Shown here: piece by piece, positions 34,257 to 42,249 of the stretch
Layout: every line of letters starts with the position of its first letter
Position numbering within the stretch: the stretch's first letter is position 1
Source of the DNA: Azomonas tarimensis
Lineage (GTDB): Bacteria > Pseudomonadota > Gammaproteobacteria > Pseudomonadales > Pseudomonadaceae
Direction of reading: 5' to 3'
Assembly: GCF_042648805.1 (NCBI RefSeq)
Contig: NZ_JBHRXZ010000022.1
Location: 941,253 to 1,005,252 of the forward strand
Length of the DNA: 64,000 nt
Notes under the pieces: generated by a model
Seen by the model: only the letters and a program-made list of their open reading frames with translations
The model's database searches: none
What the model was told of the DNA's origin: nothing
Program-made: the position numbers and the translations under genes

Positions 34257-34316
34257 GGCATGAAGGGAAAAAACAGACAGCAGTGCTTGCTTTAACGCCA
34301 TCCCGGATATAGATTA

Positions 34317-34336
34317 AAAACAATCCCGTCGGTTTT
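34317..34336. promoter_or_regulatory. operator-like palindrome, site 5
   Basis: AAAACA-N8-GGTTTT (five of six arm positions pair), 72 bases before the E1-alpha start. TATAGATT just upstream could be a -10 element. Confidence 0.6.
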
Positions 34337-34371
34337 GTGCTTTTCCGGACATTACCGTGCAGCCGCTGGCG

Positions 34372-34382
34372 AAGAACAACAA
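34372..34382 (+). promoter_or_regulatory. Crc/Hfq-type A-rich motif
   Basis: AAGAACAACAA, two overlapping perfect AAnAAnAA matches, in the leader of the E1-alpha gene. Confidence 0.5.
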
Positions 34383-34407
34383 CCCCAAGCTCACTGGCGA
34401 GGTACCC

Positions 34408-35394
34408 ATGACAAACACCCAATCCCCGGATCGGGAGGTCCTGCTGGACATCTACCGCAGGGCCCACCTGATCAAGACCGCGGACGACCGCTTCATCGAG
34501 CTGATCAAGGCCGGGCAGATCGCCTCGCCCTATTACTCGACGCGGGGCCAGGAACTGATCCCGGCCGCCCTCTCGGTCAACCTGAAGGCCGCGGATTACG
34601 TCATCACCACCTACCGTGGCATCCACGACCAGTTGGCCAAGGGCATTCCACTGCGGCCATTCGTGGCCGAGTTCATGGGCCGAGCCACCGGCACCTGCAA
34701 GGGCAAGGGCGGGCCGATGCACATCACCCATCTGGCCTCCGGCCTGCCGGTGACCACGGGGGTGGTGGGCTCGGGCCTGCCGATCGCCAATGGCCTGGCC
34801 TGGGCTGCCCAGCTGAACAAGACCGGGCAGGTCACGGTGTGCAACTTCGGTGACGGAGCGACCAACATCGGTGCCTTCCACGAGGCATTGAACCTCGCCT
34901 CGGTGTGGAATCTGCCGGTGATCTTCGTCTGCCAGAACAACGGTTACGCCGAACACACCAAGTACGAATTCGGAACCGGCGCCAAGGCCATCGTCGACCG
35001 CGCCATCGCCTACGGCATGCACGGCATCCAGTGCAACGGCAACGACGCGGTGGAGATGTACCAGGCGGCCAACGAGGCCATCGAACGCGCCCGTGCCGGC
35101 AAGGGCCCGACCCTGCTGGAAGCCAGGACCTTCCGCTTCCGTGGCCACCTGCTCGGTGATGACTCCCACTACATTGCCAAGGACGAAATGGCCGCAGCCA
35201 TGGAGGCTGACCCCATGCCGCGACTGCGCGCCTGGCTGATCGACCAGGGCCACGCCACCGATGCTGACATCAGCGCCATCGAAACCCGCAACCGCGACGA
35301 GTTCGAGGACGCGGTGGAGTTTGGCCTGTCCAGCCCCTGGCCGGACGTATCGGAACTGTCGAAGGACGTCTACGCAGAGGAGGCTCGGGCATGA
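34408..35394 (+). CDS. 2-oxoacid/acetoin dehydrogenase E1 alpha subunit
   Basis: 328 aa, thiamine-diphosphate-dependent decarboxylase subunit of a 2-oxoacid or acetoin dehydrogenase complex. The ThDP motif is GDGATNIGAFHEALNLASVW to CQNN near residues 150-190; GRATGTCKGKGGPMHITH and FRFRGHLLGDDSHY are typical of acetoin/pyruvate E1 alpha. ATG 34408 with GAGGT four bases upstream is preferred over an upstream GTG frame. Followed by E1 beta (4-base overlap), a free lipoyl domain and a free acyltransferase core. No E3 gene is present, so a chromosomal Lpd is presumably shared. Confidence 0.9.
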   Translation: MTNTQSPDREVLLDIYRRAHLIKTADDRFIELIKAGQIASPYYSTRGQELIPAALSVNLKAADYVITTYRGIHDQLAKGIPLRPFVAEFMGRATGTCKGKGGPMHITHLASGLPVTTGVVGSGLPIANGLAWAAQLNKTGQVTVCNFGDGATNIGAFHEALNLASVWNLPVIFVCQNNGYAEHTKYEFGTGAKAIVDRAIAYGMHGIQCNGNDAVEMYQAANEAIERARAGKGPTLLEARTFRFRGHLLGDDSHYIAKDEMAAAMEADPMPRLRAWLIDQGHATDADISAIETRNRDEFEDAVEFGLSSPWPDVSELSKDVYAEEARA

Positions 35395-36386
35395 GCGAGG
35401 CAAAGGCAAAACGCATGAACATGTCCCAGGCCATCAACATGGCGCTGCATGACGCGATGGCAATGGACAAATCCGTCGTGGTGCTCGGCGAGGATGTCGC
35501 CGACCCGCAAGGCGGTGGGGTATTCAAGTGCACCGCCGGCCTGTCCGATGCCTTCGGCACTGATCGGGTCCGTTCCACACCCATTTCCGAGCAGGCGATC
35601 ATCGGCGCCGCCGTAGGCGGTGCGCTGGCCGGGTTGCGCCCGGTGGCCGAGATCATGCTGATGAACTTCATTGCCGTGGCCATGGACCAAGTGGTCAACC
35701 ACGCGGCCAAGCTGCGCTTCATGACCGGCGGGCAGACCCACGTACCGCTGGTGATCCGTACCGCCACGGGCGCAGGCTTCGGTACTGGCGGCCAGCATGC
35801 CGACTACCTCGAGGCCTGGTTCGCCCATACCGCCGGGATCAAGGTCGTGGCGCCGTCCAACCCAGGGGACGCTTACGGCCTGATGCTGTCGTGCATCTTC
35901 GATGACGACCCCTGCATCTTCGTCGAGAGCCTGCCGCTGTACTTCGCCCAGGGCGAGCCGCCGGTGTCTGGCGAGCGCGTGCCGCTGGGCAAGGCGAAGG
36001 TTGTGAAGGAGGGCCGCGACATAACCCTCATCACCTACAGCCGTACCATGTTGGAAGTCATGGCGGTGGCCACGGCGCTGGAAAAGGAAGGCGTCTCGGT
36101 CGAGGTGGTCGACCTGCGCACCATTTCGCCGCTGGACATGGACACCATCGCCGCCTCGGTGCGCAAGACCGGCCGCGCCGTGATCGCCCACGAGGCCCAG
36201 GTGGACTTTGGCGTCGGTGCCGAGATCGCCACCCGCCTGCATACCGAACTCTTCAGTGAACTCAAGGCCCCGGTCGGCCGAGTAGGGGCGGCGCGCTCGC
36301 CGGTGCCGTTCTCCAAGGCGCTGGAGCAGGAGTTCATCCCCACCAAAGATCGCATCACCGCAGCCGTGAAGGCCGCACTCAAATAA
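35391..36386 (+). CDS. 2-oxoacid/acetoin dehydrogenase E1 beta subunit
   Basis: 331 aa, transketolase-like beta subunit: VVVLGEDVADPQGG near residue 30, TPISEQAIIGAAVGGALAGL, FGTGGQHADYLEAWFAH, and DLRTISPLDMDTI in the C-terminal domain. It overlaps E1 alpha by four bases and is followed by the lipoyl-domain gene after 21 bases. With E1 alpha it should form the alpha2beta2 decarboxylase. The 2-oxoacid is unknown; island-derived pyruvate-like or branched oxoacids are candidates. Confidence 0.9.
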   Translation: MSEAKAKRMNMSQAINMALHDAMAMDKSVVVLGEDVADPQGGGVFKCTAGLSDAFGTDRVRSTPISEQAIIGAAVGGALAGLRPVAEIMLMNFIAVAMDQVVNHAAKLRFMTGGQTHVPLVIRTATGAGFGTGGQHADYLEAWFAHTAGIKVVAPSNPGDAYGLMLSCIFDDDPCIFVESLPLYFAQGEPPVSGERVPLGKAKVVKEGRDITLITYSRTMLEVMAVATALEKEGVSVEVVDLRTISPLDMDTIAASVRKTGRAVIAHEAQVDFGVGAEIATRLHTELFSELKAPVGRVGAARSPVPFSKALEQEFIPTKDRITAAVKAALK

Positions 36387-36395
36387 CAACAAGAA
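36382..36395 (+). promoter_or_regulatory. Crc/Hfq-type A-rich motif
   Basis: AATAACAACAAGAA, three overlapping perfect AAnAAnAA matches, immediately before the AAGGAA site of the lipoyl gene at 36408. The longest A-rich motif in the window outside a coding region. Confidence 0.55.
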
Positions 36396-36407
36396 GGAAA
36401 CAGGGCT

Positions 36408-36638
36408 ATGGCGACCGAAATCATTCTTCCGAAGCTGGGTTTCTCGGTGAACGAAGCACTTCTGGTGGAGTGGATGGTGGATGACGGCGGCGAGGTCAGG
36501 AAGGGCGAGCTGCTGTTCAGCGTGGAAAGCGAGAAATCCGTGCAGGAGATCGAAGCCCCGGCCGACGGCGTGCTGAGGATTCTCCAGCCGGCGGGCGAGA
36601 CCTACGAAGTGGGCACCGTGATCGGGGAGATCGGCTGA
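36408..36638 (+). CDS. stand-alone lipoyl-domain protein
   Basis: 76 aa, only a biotin/lipoyl-attachment domain: ILPKLGFSVNEALLVEWMV, with the lipoylation site Lys43 in ESEKSVQEIEAP, and ADGVLRILQPAGETYEVGTVIGEIG. In normal E2 proteins this domain is the N-terminus of a 400-600-residue chain. Here it ends in a stop that overlaps the next ATG by one base, and the next gene supplies only the acyltransferase core. It presumably serves as a mobile swinging arm between E1, E2 and E3. Confidence 0.9.
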   Translation: MATEIILPKLGFSVNEALLVEWMVDDGGEVRKGELLFSVESEKSVQEIEAPADGVLRILQPAGETYEVGTVIGEIG

Positions 36639-37393
36639 TGGCAGAAACGCCCGGCAAGGCATGGCCGGCGAACCTGCCGCCCATGCCGCAGATCGACTTT
36701 GCCCAGTACGGCGAGGTTGAGATGCGGGACCTGTCGCGCAGTCAGCTGTATGCCGGGGCCTTCCTCGGTCGCAACTGGGCGCAGATCCCCCATGTCACCC
36801 ATCACGACGAGGCACCGATCGACGCACTGAATGCGCGGCGCAAGGCGCTGGCCGAGGACCTTGGTCGCAAATTGACGCCGCTGCCCTTTCTGATCAAGGC
36901 GCTGGTGAATGCGCTGAAGGAGTTCCCGCAATTCAATGCCTCGCTGGCTCCGGGCGGAAAGCAGCTGGTGCTCAAGCACTACTTCCACATCGGCATCGCC
37001 ACCGAAACCCCCCAGGGACTGCTGGTGCCGGTGATCCGCGATGCCGACCGGAAGTCGCTGGCCGAACTGGCCGATGAGCTGGTGGAGAAGGCAGCACGGG
37101 CCCGGGACAAGGGCCTGCCGATGGGGGAGATGTCCGGCGGCTCGATGACCATCAGCTCGCTGGGCTCGATTGGCGGCACCGCCTTCACGCCCATCATCAA
37201 CGCTCCCGAGGTGGCCATCCTCGGGATAACACGAGAGTTCGAACGTCTGGTACTGGAGGAAGGACAGGTGGTCAGCCGGCGTTTCCTGCCGCTGTCGCTC
37301 AGCTACGACCATCGCGTGATCAACGGCGCCGATGCGGCTCGCTTCTGCCGCTTCCTGGCCCAGCAGTTGGCCGACCCGGCCGCTTTGATGTGA
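36638..37393 (+). CDS. E2 acyltransferase catalytic core without lipoyl or E3-binding domain
   Basis: 251 aa, dihydrolipoamide acyltransferase core. The active-site strip is SYDHRVINGADAARF with His225 and Asn229, the same His/Asn arrangement I recall for the Azotobacter pyruvate dehydrogenase E2. GGSMTISSLGSIGGTAFTPIINAPEVAILG is intact. The chain begins only about 25 residues before the core, so the peripheral-subunit-binding domain that recruits E1 and E3 is missing as well as the lipoyl domain. It overlaps the lipoyl gene by one base. Confidence 0.88.
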   Translation: MAETPGKAWPANLPPMPQIDFAQYGEVEMRDLSRSQLYAGAFLGRNWAQIPHVTHHDEAPIDALNARRKALAEDLGRKLTPLPFLIKALVNALKEFPQFNASLAPGGKQLVLKHYFHIGIATETPQGLLVPVIRDADRKSLAELADELVEKAARARDKGLPMGEMSGGSMTISSLGSIGGTAFTPIINAPEVAILGITREFERLVLEEGQVVSRRFLPLSLSYDHRVINGADAARFCRFLAQQLADPAALM

Positions 37394-37412
37394 CTTTGTG
37401 GGGGACACGTCC

Positions 37413-38207
37413 ATGAATGCCGAAAACAATAATACGACCGCGCAGGACCGCTTCTCCGTCGAAGGCCGGGTGGTTCTGGTCACCGGTGCCGGAACCGGAC
37501 TGGGCGCGCACTTCGCCCGGGTGCTTGGTGCCAGCGGCGCCCGGGTGGCCTGTGTGGCACGCCGGGTGGAGCGGGTCGAGGCCATTGCCGCCGAGATTCG
37601 GGCGACGGGCGGCGAGGCCATCGCCTGCAACATGGATGTGACCGATCGTGAGTCGATCGCCCGGGCACTGGAGCAGATCGAGCAGGAGTTCGGGGTGGTG
37701 GACGTGCTGGTGAACAATGCTGGCCTGTCCAACCCGGCGCCGTTCCAGAGCATGAGCCAGGAGCAATGGACCTCGCTGCTCGACGCCAACCTGTCGGGAC
37801 CCTTCTATGTCGCCCAGGCGGTGGCCCAGCGGCTGATCGCGGCGGGCAAGCCGGGTTCGATCATCAACATCGCCTCCATCCTCGGGCACCTGGCCAGGGC
37901 CGCCTTCCTCAACTACGGCACCACCAAGGGCGGCCTGATCAACATGACCCAGTACATGGCCCTGGACCTGATCGATCACGGCATCCGGGTCAACGCCATC
38001 GCGCCGGGTTATTTCCCCAGCGAGATGACCAACCCCTTCTACGAGTCCGACGCGGGCCAGAAGGAAATCGCCAACCTGCCACCTAAGCGGCTGGGGCGAC
38101 ACGAGGAGCTGGACGGGCCGCTGCTGCTGCTGGCCAGCGAGGCGTCGTCCTACATGACAGGTTCCGTGGTGACGGTCGATGCCGGTCACTCCATCCGTCT
38201 GTCTTGA
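37413..38207 (+). CDS. SDR-family oxidoreductase
   Basis: 264 aa: TGAGTGLGAHFAR, NNAGLSNP, NIASILGH, YGTTK, APGYFPSEM, and a TVDAGHSIRLS end. ATG 37413 is preferred over GTG 37398 because GGGGGA lies just before it; codons 4-7 contain AACAATAA. It follows E2 by 19 bases and may belong to the same transcript, preparing or consuming the oxoacid complex's substrate. It is a canonical dehydrogenase in all motifs. Confidence 0.87.
   Translation: MNAENNNTTAQDRFSVEGRVVLVTGAGTGLGAHFARVLGASGARVACVARRVERVEAIAAEIRATGGEAIACNMDVTDRESIARALEQIEQEFGVVDVLVNNAGLSNPAPFQSMSQEQWTSLLDANLSGPFYVAQAVAQRLIAAGKPGSIINIASILGHLARAAFLNYGTTKGGLINMTQYMALDLIDHGIRVNAIAPGYFPSEMTNPFYESDAGQKEIANLPPKRLGRHEELDGPLLLLASEASSYMTGSVVTVDAGHSIRLS
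37425..37432 (+). promoter_or_regulatory. Crc/Hfq-type motif inside early codons
   Basis: AACAATAA within codons 5-7 of the SDR at 37413. Confidence 0.35.
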
Positions 38208-38317
38208 TCGGTCAGGGGGCACGGGCGTCGGAAATGCTGGGATTTTCAAGGCTATTGGGCAAAAATTGCGAGTCGCCTGAAGTCCCCGCTGTCTAACACT
38301 AAACACGGGTCGTAGGT

Positions 38318-39040
38318 ATGGATGGATCATTCGAAGTGCCGGATAGCGAAACAAGACCGCGGCGTCCTGCGCGCCGTGGCAAGTCCGAAAATGGCAGTTG
38401 GCAGGCCGAGAAGAGCCACCTGATGCGCATGCATATCCTTGAGGCAACCATGCGCTGTCTGGTGGATATCGGTTACACCCAGACCACCACCGAGAAGATC
38501 GCCCGTCAGGCAGGGGTGTCCCGCGGGGCGATGACGCACCACTTCAAGTCCCGCGACGATGTGTTCAGCGCGGCCGCTACCTACATCACCGACATTCGTG
38601 TCAGCGAGTACGACACGGCGATCGCCGAGGTCACGGTGCAGTCTGGCAACGCGCCGACCTACGAGGCGATGCTGAGCACCATCCGTGCTCTGCAGAGCTA
38701 CTACATGAAGCCATCGTTCCTGGCGTTCCAGGAGCTGCTGCGCGGCGCGCGCACCGATGCCCAGCTCAACGAGGTGATGGCGCCGCTGGAGCAGTCGCTG
38801 GACGACCGGATCAGCGCCAGCATGGTGTCGCGTTTCCCGGTGTGGGCGAAAAAGGAGCTGCGTCAGACCGGCGAGGTCCTGCGCGACCTGATGATGCATA
38901 CCCTTCAGGGCGTGGCGCTGAATCCCTCGCCGTACCTGCAGGGTGACCGTCTCGAGCGGCTGCACGAGGTATTGGCAAAGACCGCCATGACCGAATTCCG
39001 CGAAGCCTACCCGGAGCAGGTCGCCGCACTCGACACCTGA
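38318..39040 (+). CDS. TetR/AcrR-family transcriptional regulator
   Basis: 240 aa. After a basic, disordered N-terminus of about 35 residues, the TetR helix-turn-helix is at about residues 36-83 (ILEATMRCLVDIGY, TTTEKIARQAGVSRGAMTHHF). The ligand domain contains YYMKPSFLAFQELLRGARTD. It is the only regulator gene in the window and lies in the middle of the island. It is the natural candidate for the AAAACn-N8-nGTTTT sites, although none is seen in its own 110-base upstream gap. Ligand probably a pathway intermediate or its CoA ester. Confidence 0.9.
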   Translation: MDGSFEVPDSETRPRRPARRGKSENGSWQAEKSHLMRMHILEATMRCLVDIGYTQTTTEKIARQAGVSRGAMTHHFKSRDDVFSAAATYITDIRVSEYDTAIAEVTVQSGNAPTYEAMLSTIRALQSYYMKPSFLAFQELLRGARTDAQLNEVMAPLEQSLDDRISASMVSRFPVWAKKELRQTGEVLRDLMMHTLQGVALNPSPYLQGDRLERLHEVLAKTAMTEFREAYPEQVAALDT

Positions 39041-39046
39041 TCCAGG

Positions 39047-39076
39047 CGAAAGGGCGAAAGGGCGAAAGGGCGAAAG
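39047..39076. repeat. 8-base tandem repeat
   Basis: CGAAAGGG repeated three times plus a partial fourth copy just after the TetR stop. Copy number may vary between strains. Confidence 0.8.
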
Positions 39077-39106
39077 CAGTTGCGCTGTTTTCGTCTACCT
39101 TATATA

Positions 39107-39126
39107 AAAACAAACAAGATGGTTTC
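39107..39126. promoter_or_regulatory. operator-like palindrome, site 6
   Basis: AAAACA-N8-GGTTTC, imperfect right arm, 13 bases before the OB-fold gene. TATATA just upstream could be the -10 element, so a bound repressor would cover the transcription start. Confidence 0.55.
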
Positions 39127-39138
39127 AAACAGGGCTGC

Positions 39139-39588
39139 ATGATGAATCCACTCGATCAGATTCCCGCCGACCTCTCGGTGGCCCACCTGCTCAGCCAGGA
39201 CGCTGATGGCCTCGTCTTGCGCGGCAGCCGCTGCGGCCGCTGCGGCGAGGTATATTTTCCGCCGGTCGACAGCTGCACCGCCTGCTGCAACGGCGAGATG
39301 GAACCCCTGCACCTGGGTGCCGAAGGCAACCTCTGGTCCTGGACCGTGCAGGCCTTCATGCCCAAGAGTCCCTTCAACAGCGGCGAGACGGAAGCCGACT
39401 TCAGTCCCTACGGCGTCGGCTACGTGGAGATGCCCTGTGGGGTAAAGGTGGAAAGCCGCCTGACCAGTGCCGATCCGGCCGGGCTCAGGATCGGCATGCC
39501 GATGAAGCTCGAGCTGGTGCGCTATGGGCAGCGGGCCGACGGCACGCCGCTCTACACCTACGCCTTCGGCCCGGCAGGAGAGCTGTGA
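39139..39588 (+). CDS. Zn-ribbon OB-fold protein (DUF35)
   Basis: 149 aa. A zinc ribbon with CGRC near residue 32 and CTAC near residue 46 is followed by an OB-fold (GNLWSWTVQAFMPKSPF to VRYGQ). Such proteins pair with thiolase-like partners; in steroid side-chain degradation the DUF35 part supports the Ltp2 aldolase. The next gene is such a thiolase and overlaps by one base. ATG 39142 is an equally possible start. Confidence 0.88.
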   Translation: MMNPLDQIPADLSVAHLLSQDADGLVLRGSRCGRCGEVYFPPVDSCTACCNGEMEPLHLGAEGNLWSWTVQAFMPKSPFNSGETEADFSPYGVGYVEMPCGVKVESRLTSADPAGLRIGMPMKLELVRYGQRADGTPLYTYAFGPAGEL

Positions 39589-40736
39589 TGGAAGAGATCG
39601 CGATCATCGGCATCGGCCTGCAGCCGTTCGGCCGCAACGACGGCATGTCCGGCCAGGCCCAGGGCGCCGCGGCGCTGCGGGCGGCGCTGAAGGACGCCGG
39701 GGTGGGCTGGGAGCAGGTCGGCGTGGCCTACGGCGGCAGCCAGGACGGCGGCAACGCCGATGCGCTGTCCAATCACTTGGGGCTGACCGGCATTCCCTTC
39801 GTCAATGTGGCCAACGGCTGCGCCACCGGCGGCAGTGCGCTGGCCAGTGTGGTGGCCTCGCTGCAGGCCGGCGTGGCGGACATCGGCGTGGCGGTGGGCT
39901 TCGACAAGCATCCGCGCGGCGCCTTCAATCCCAAGCCGGCCGACTGGGGCCTGGAGGACTGGTACGGCGAGACCGGGCTGATGCTCACCACCCAGTTCTT
40001 CGCTCTGAAGACCCAACGCTACCTGCACGAACACGGCATTCCCGAGGAGGCTCTGGTGCACGTCGCCCAGCGCGCCTTCCGCAACGGCGCGCTCACCCCG
40101 CATGCCTGGCGCCGCCGCGAACTCTCCTTCGAGGAGATCGCCGAATCCATGCCGGTGAACCTGCCGCTGCGCAAGTACATGTTCTGCAATCCGGCGGAAG
40201 GCGGGGCCGCACTGGTGCTGTGCCGGGCCAGCGAAGCCCGAAGGTACACCGACCGCCCGGTGATCGTCCGCGCCGCGGCGATGCGCACCCGCCACCACGG
40301 CTCCTTCGAGGTGTTCAGCCCGGGGTTGGCCGCGAAGCAAGCCCCCGCGCCCACGGTAACCGCCTCGAAAGCCGCCTACGAGATGGCCGGGGTCGGCCCC
40401 GAGGACATCGACGTGATCCAACTGCAGGACACCGACAGCGGCTCGGAAATCATCCACCTGGCCGAGAACGGCTTCTGCGAGCACGGCGAGCAGGCCCGCC
40501 TGCTGCGTGAGGGGGCCACCGACATCGGCGGTCGCCTGCCGGTGAACACCGACGGTGGATGCCTCGCCAATGGCGAGCCGGTGGGCGCCTCCGGACTGCG
40601 CCAGGTCATCGAAATCTGTTTCCAGCTGCGCCAGCAGGCCGGGGCCCGTCAGGTGCCCGGCACGCCCAGGCTCGGCTACACCCACGTCTACGGCGCACCG
40701 GGCGTAAGTGCCGTGACCATCCTCGAAGCGCGCTAG
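39588..40736 (+). CDS. thiolase-like lipid-transfer protein, probable Ltp2-type aldolase
   Basis: 382 aa, thiolase fold. The nucleophile-region Cys78 is present in NGCATGG, but the C-terminal thiolase CxGxG is replaced by Y368-GAPG in THVYGAPG, and the GHPxGxTG His by Glu in NGEPVGASG. From memory, Ltp2-type aldolases place a catalytic Tyr at that point. With the DUF35 partner it is more likely a retro-aldolase releasing a short acyl-CoA or ketone than a Claisen thiolase. ATG 39588 follows CAGGAG. Confidence 0.83.
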   Translation: MEEIAIIGIGLQPFGRNDGMSGQAQGAAALRAALKDAGVGWEQVGVAYGGSQDGGNADALSNHLGLTGIPFVNVANGCATGGSALASVVASLQAGVADIGVAVGFDKHPRGAFNPKPADWGLEDWYGETGLMLTTQFFALKTQRYLHEHGIPEEALVHVAQRAFRNGALTPHAWRRRELSFEEIAESMPVNLPLRKYMFCNPAEGGAALVLCRASEARRYTDRPVIVRAAAMRTRHHGSFEVFSPGLAAKQAPAPTVTASKAAYEMAGVGPEDIDVIQLQDTDSGSEIIHLAENGFCEHGEQARLLREGATDIGGRLPVNTDGGCLANGEPVGASGLRQVIEICFQLRQQAGARQVPGTPRLGYTHVYGAPGVSAVTILEAR

Positions 40737-40762
40737 CCGGCACTTCAGCCACTGCACAGCTC

Positions 40763-40773
40763 AACAAGAACAA
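40763..40773 (+). promoter_or_regulatory. Crc/Hfq-type A-rich motif
   Basis: AACAAGAACAA, two overlapping perfect AAnAAnAA matches, in the leader of the Rieske gene at 40787. Confidence 0.5.
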
Positions 40774-40786
40774 TGAGGGCTCCGCA

Positions 40787-42181
40787 ATGAACAATCCGAA
40801 CCAGCTGAAATTCACCGTCCTGCCCCCGGAAGAGGTGGGCGATCCGAACCTGTTCCAGACGCTGCTGAAGCAGGAAAGGGTCCCGGTGCCGGAGCACCTC
40901 AAACCCAACAACCCGGGCTCTACCGATGAGGACCTGTCCACCGAGCGCTACAGCGCCCGCTGGTTCCACCGGATTGAGGCCGAGAAGCTGTGGCCGAAGG
41001 CATGGCAGATGGTCTGCCGTGAGGAAGACGTGCTCAAGCCTGGCGACCATGTGGTCTACGACATCGTCGACACCTCGATCATCATCATGCGCGGGCAGGA
41101 CAACCTGATCCGCGGCTTTTACAACTCCTGTCTGCACCGTGGCCGCGCCTTGCGCATGAGCAGCGGGGCGGTCAACCAGCTGCGCTGCCCCTATCACGGC
41201 TTCACCTGGGATCTGCAGGGCGAGCTGAAAAGCCTGCCCACCACCTGGGACTTCAAGCACCTGGACCCCTGCGAGCAGAAGTTGCCACAGGTGAAAGTCG
41301 ATACCTGGGGAGGCTTCGTGTTCATCAATATGGATCTGGACAGCCACTCGCTGCAGGAACACCTGGACGTGCTCCCGGAGCACTTCAAAGACTACAACTT
41401 CGAGCGCTCGGTAAGCATCGCCCACGTCCAGCGGCGCATGAGCTGCAACTGGAAGGTGGCCCAGGAAGCCTTCATGGAGTCCATGCACACCCGCGCCACA
41501 CACCCGCAGATCATGACCTTCACCGGCTGCATCGACAGCCAGTACGACATGTTCGGCGAAAACATCAGCCGCAGCGTCACCCCGATGGCGGTGACCAGTT
41601 CCAACCTCAAGGACGTGGAAGAAGCCCTGATCCTCCACGACATCCTCGAGGGTTCCGGACGCATGGCCGAATCCGATGCCAGCAAGCATGTGCTGCCGGA
41701 GGGCATGACCACCCGCGAGTACATCGGCGAGCTGAATCGCAAGGTGTTCTCCGAAGCCGCCGGGGTGGACCTGTCCCACGTGACCCTGGCGGAGCTGGAG
41801 GACGCGATCCTCTACTCGATCTTTCCCAACACCCAGGTCTGGGCCGGTTACTTCGGCAATATCGTCTACCGGGCGATCCCCGACGGCGACAACCACGAGT
41901 CCTGCCTGTTCGACGTCTGGCTGCTGGGCCGCTATCCCGAGGGCTCGCCGCGCCCGGCCGGCGCCAGGCTGACCCGCCTGCCCGACGACAAGGACTTTTC
42001 CGAAGCGCCCGAACTGGGCGCGCTGGGGCCGGTGTTCGATCAGGACATGGGCAACCTCGACGCCATGACCAAGGGGCTGAAGACCTCGAAGAAGGGCGCC
42101 GTGACCCTGGCCCACTATCAGGAAAGCCGCATCCGCCACCATCACCAGACCCTGGACAAGTACCTCGGCCTGGATAAGTAG
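40787..42181 (+). CDS. Rieske oxygenase alpha subunit
   Basis: 464 aa. The Rieske ligands are C115-x-H117 and C134-x2-H137; the catalytic site has Glu231, H234 and H239 in MESMHTRATHPQ. The C-terminus TLAHYQESRIRHHHQTLDKY matches the oxygenases at 22599 and 26102. Unlike the other four it has no SnoaL-like gene next to it. It sits between the aldolase and acyl-CoA dehydrogenase genes, suggesting action on a late or CoA-linked intermediate. Start follows GAGGG. Confidence 0.9.
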   Translation: MNNPNQLKFTVLPPEEVGDPNLFQTLLKQERVPVPEHLKPNNPGSTDEDLSTERYSARWFHRIEAEKLWPKAWQMVCREEDVLKPGDHVVYDIVDTSIIIMRGQDNLIRGFYNSCLHRGRALRMSSGAVNQLRCPYHGFTWDLQGELKSLPTTWDFKHLDPCEQKLPQVKVDTWGGFVFINMDLDSHSLQEHLDVLPEHFKDYNFERSVSIAHVQRRMSCNWKVAQEAFMESMHTRATHPQIMTFTGCIDSQYDMFGENISRSVTPMAVTSSNLKDVEEALILHDILEGSGRMAESDASKHVLPEGMTTREYIGELNRKVFSEAAGVDLSHVTLAELEDAILYSIFPNTQVWAGYFGNIVYRAIPDGDNHESCLFDVWLLGRYPEGSPRPAGARLTRLPDDKDFSEAPELGALGPVFDQDMGNLDAMTKGLKTSKKGAVTLAHYQESRIRHHHQTLDKYLGLDK

Positions 42182-42249
42182 CGCGACCGGCAATGCCTCC
42201 GCCAGGGGCCGGCGCGCCGGCCCGATTTCCCGACAAGAAGAGACATGCC

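Larger units (their letters stand above)
33630..34407. other. repeat-rich intergenic region
   Basis: 778 bases without a gene. From 33690 to about 34255 it is a tandem array of REP-bearing units with an internal assembly gap; the last 150 bases hold operator site 5 and the leader of the E1-alpha gene. Open frames across it translate repeats. Confidence 0.8.

Noticed and set aside
37310..37330. Asn in DHRVINGA of the E2 core considered as a lost catalytic Asp.
   Set aside because: The Azotobacter pyruvate dehydrogenase E2, as I recall it, uses His and Asn at these positions, so the site looks intact.
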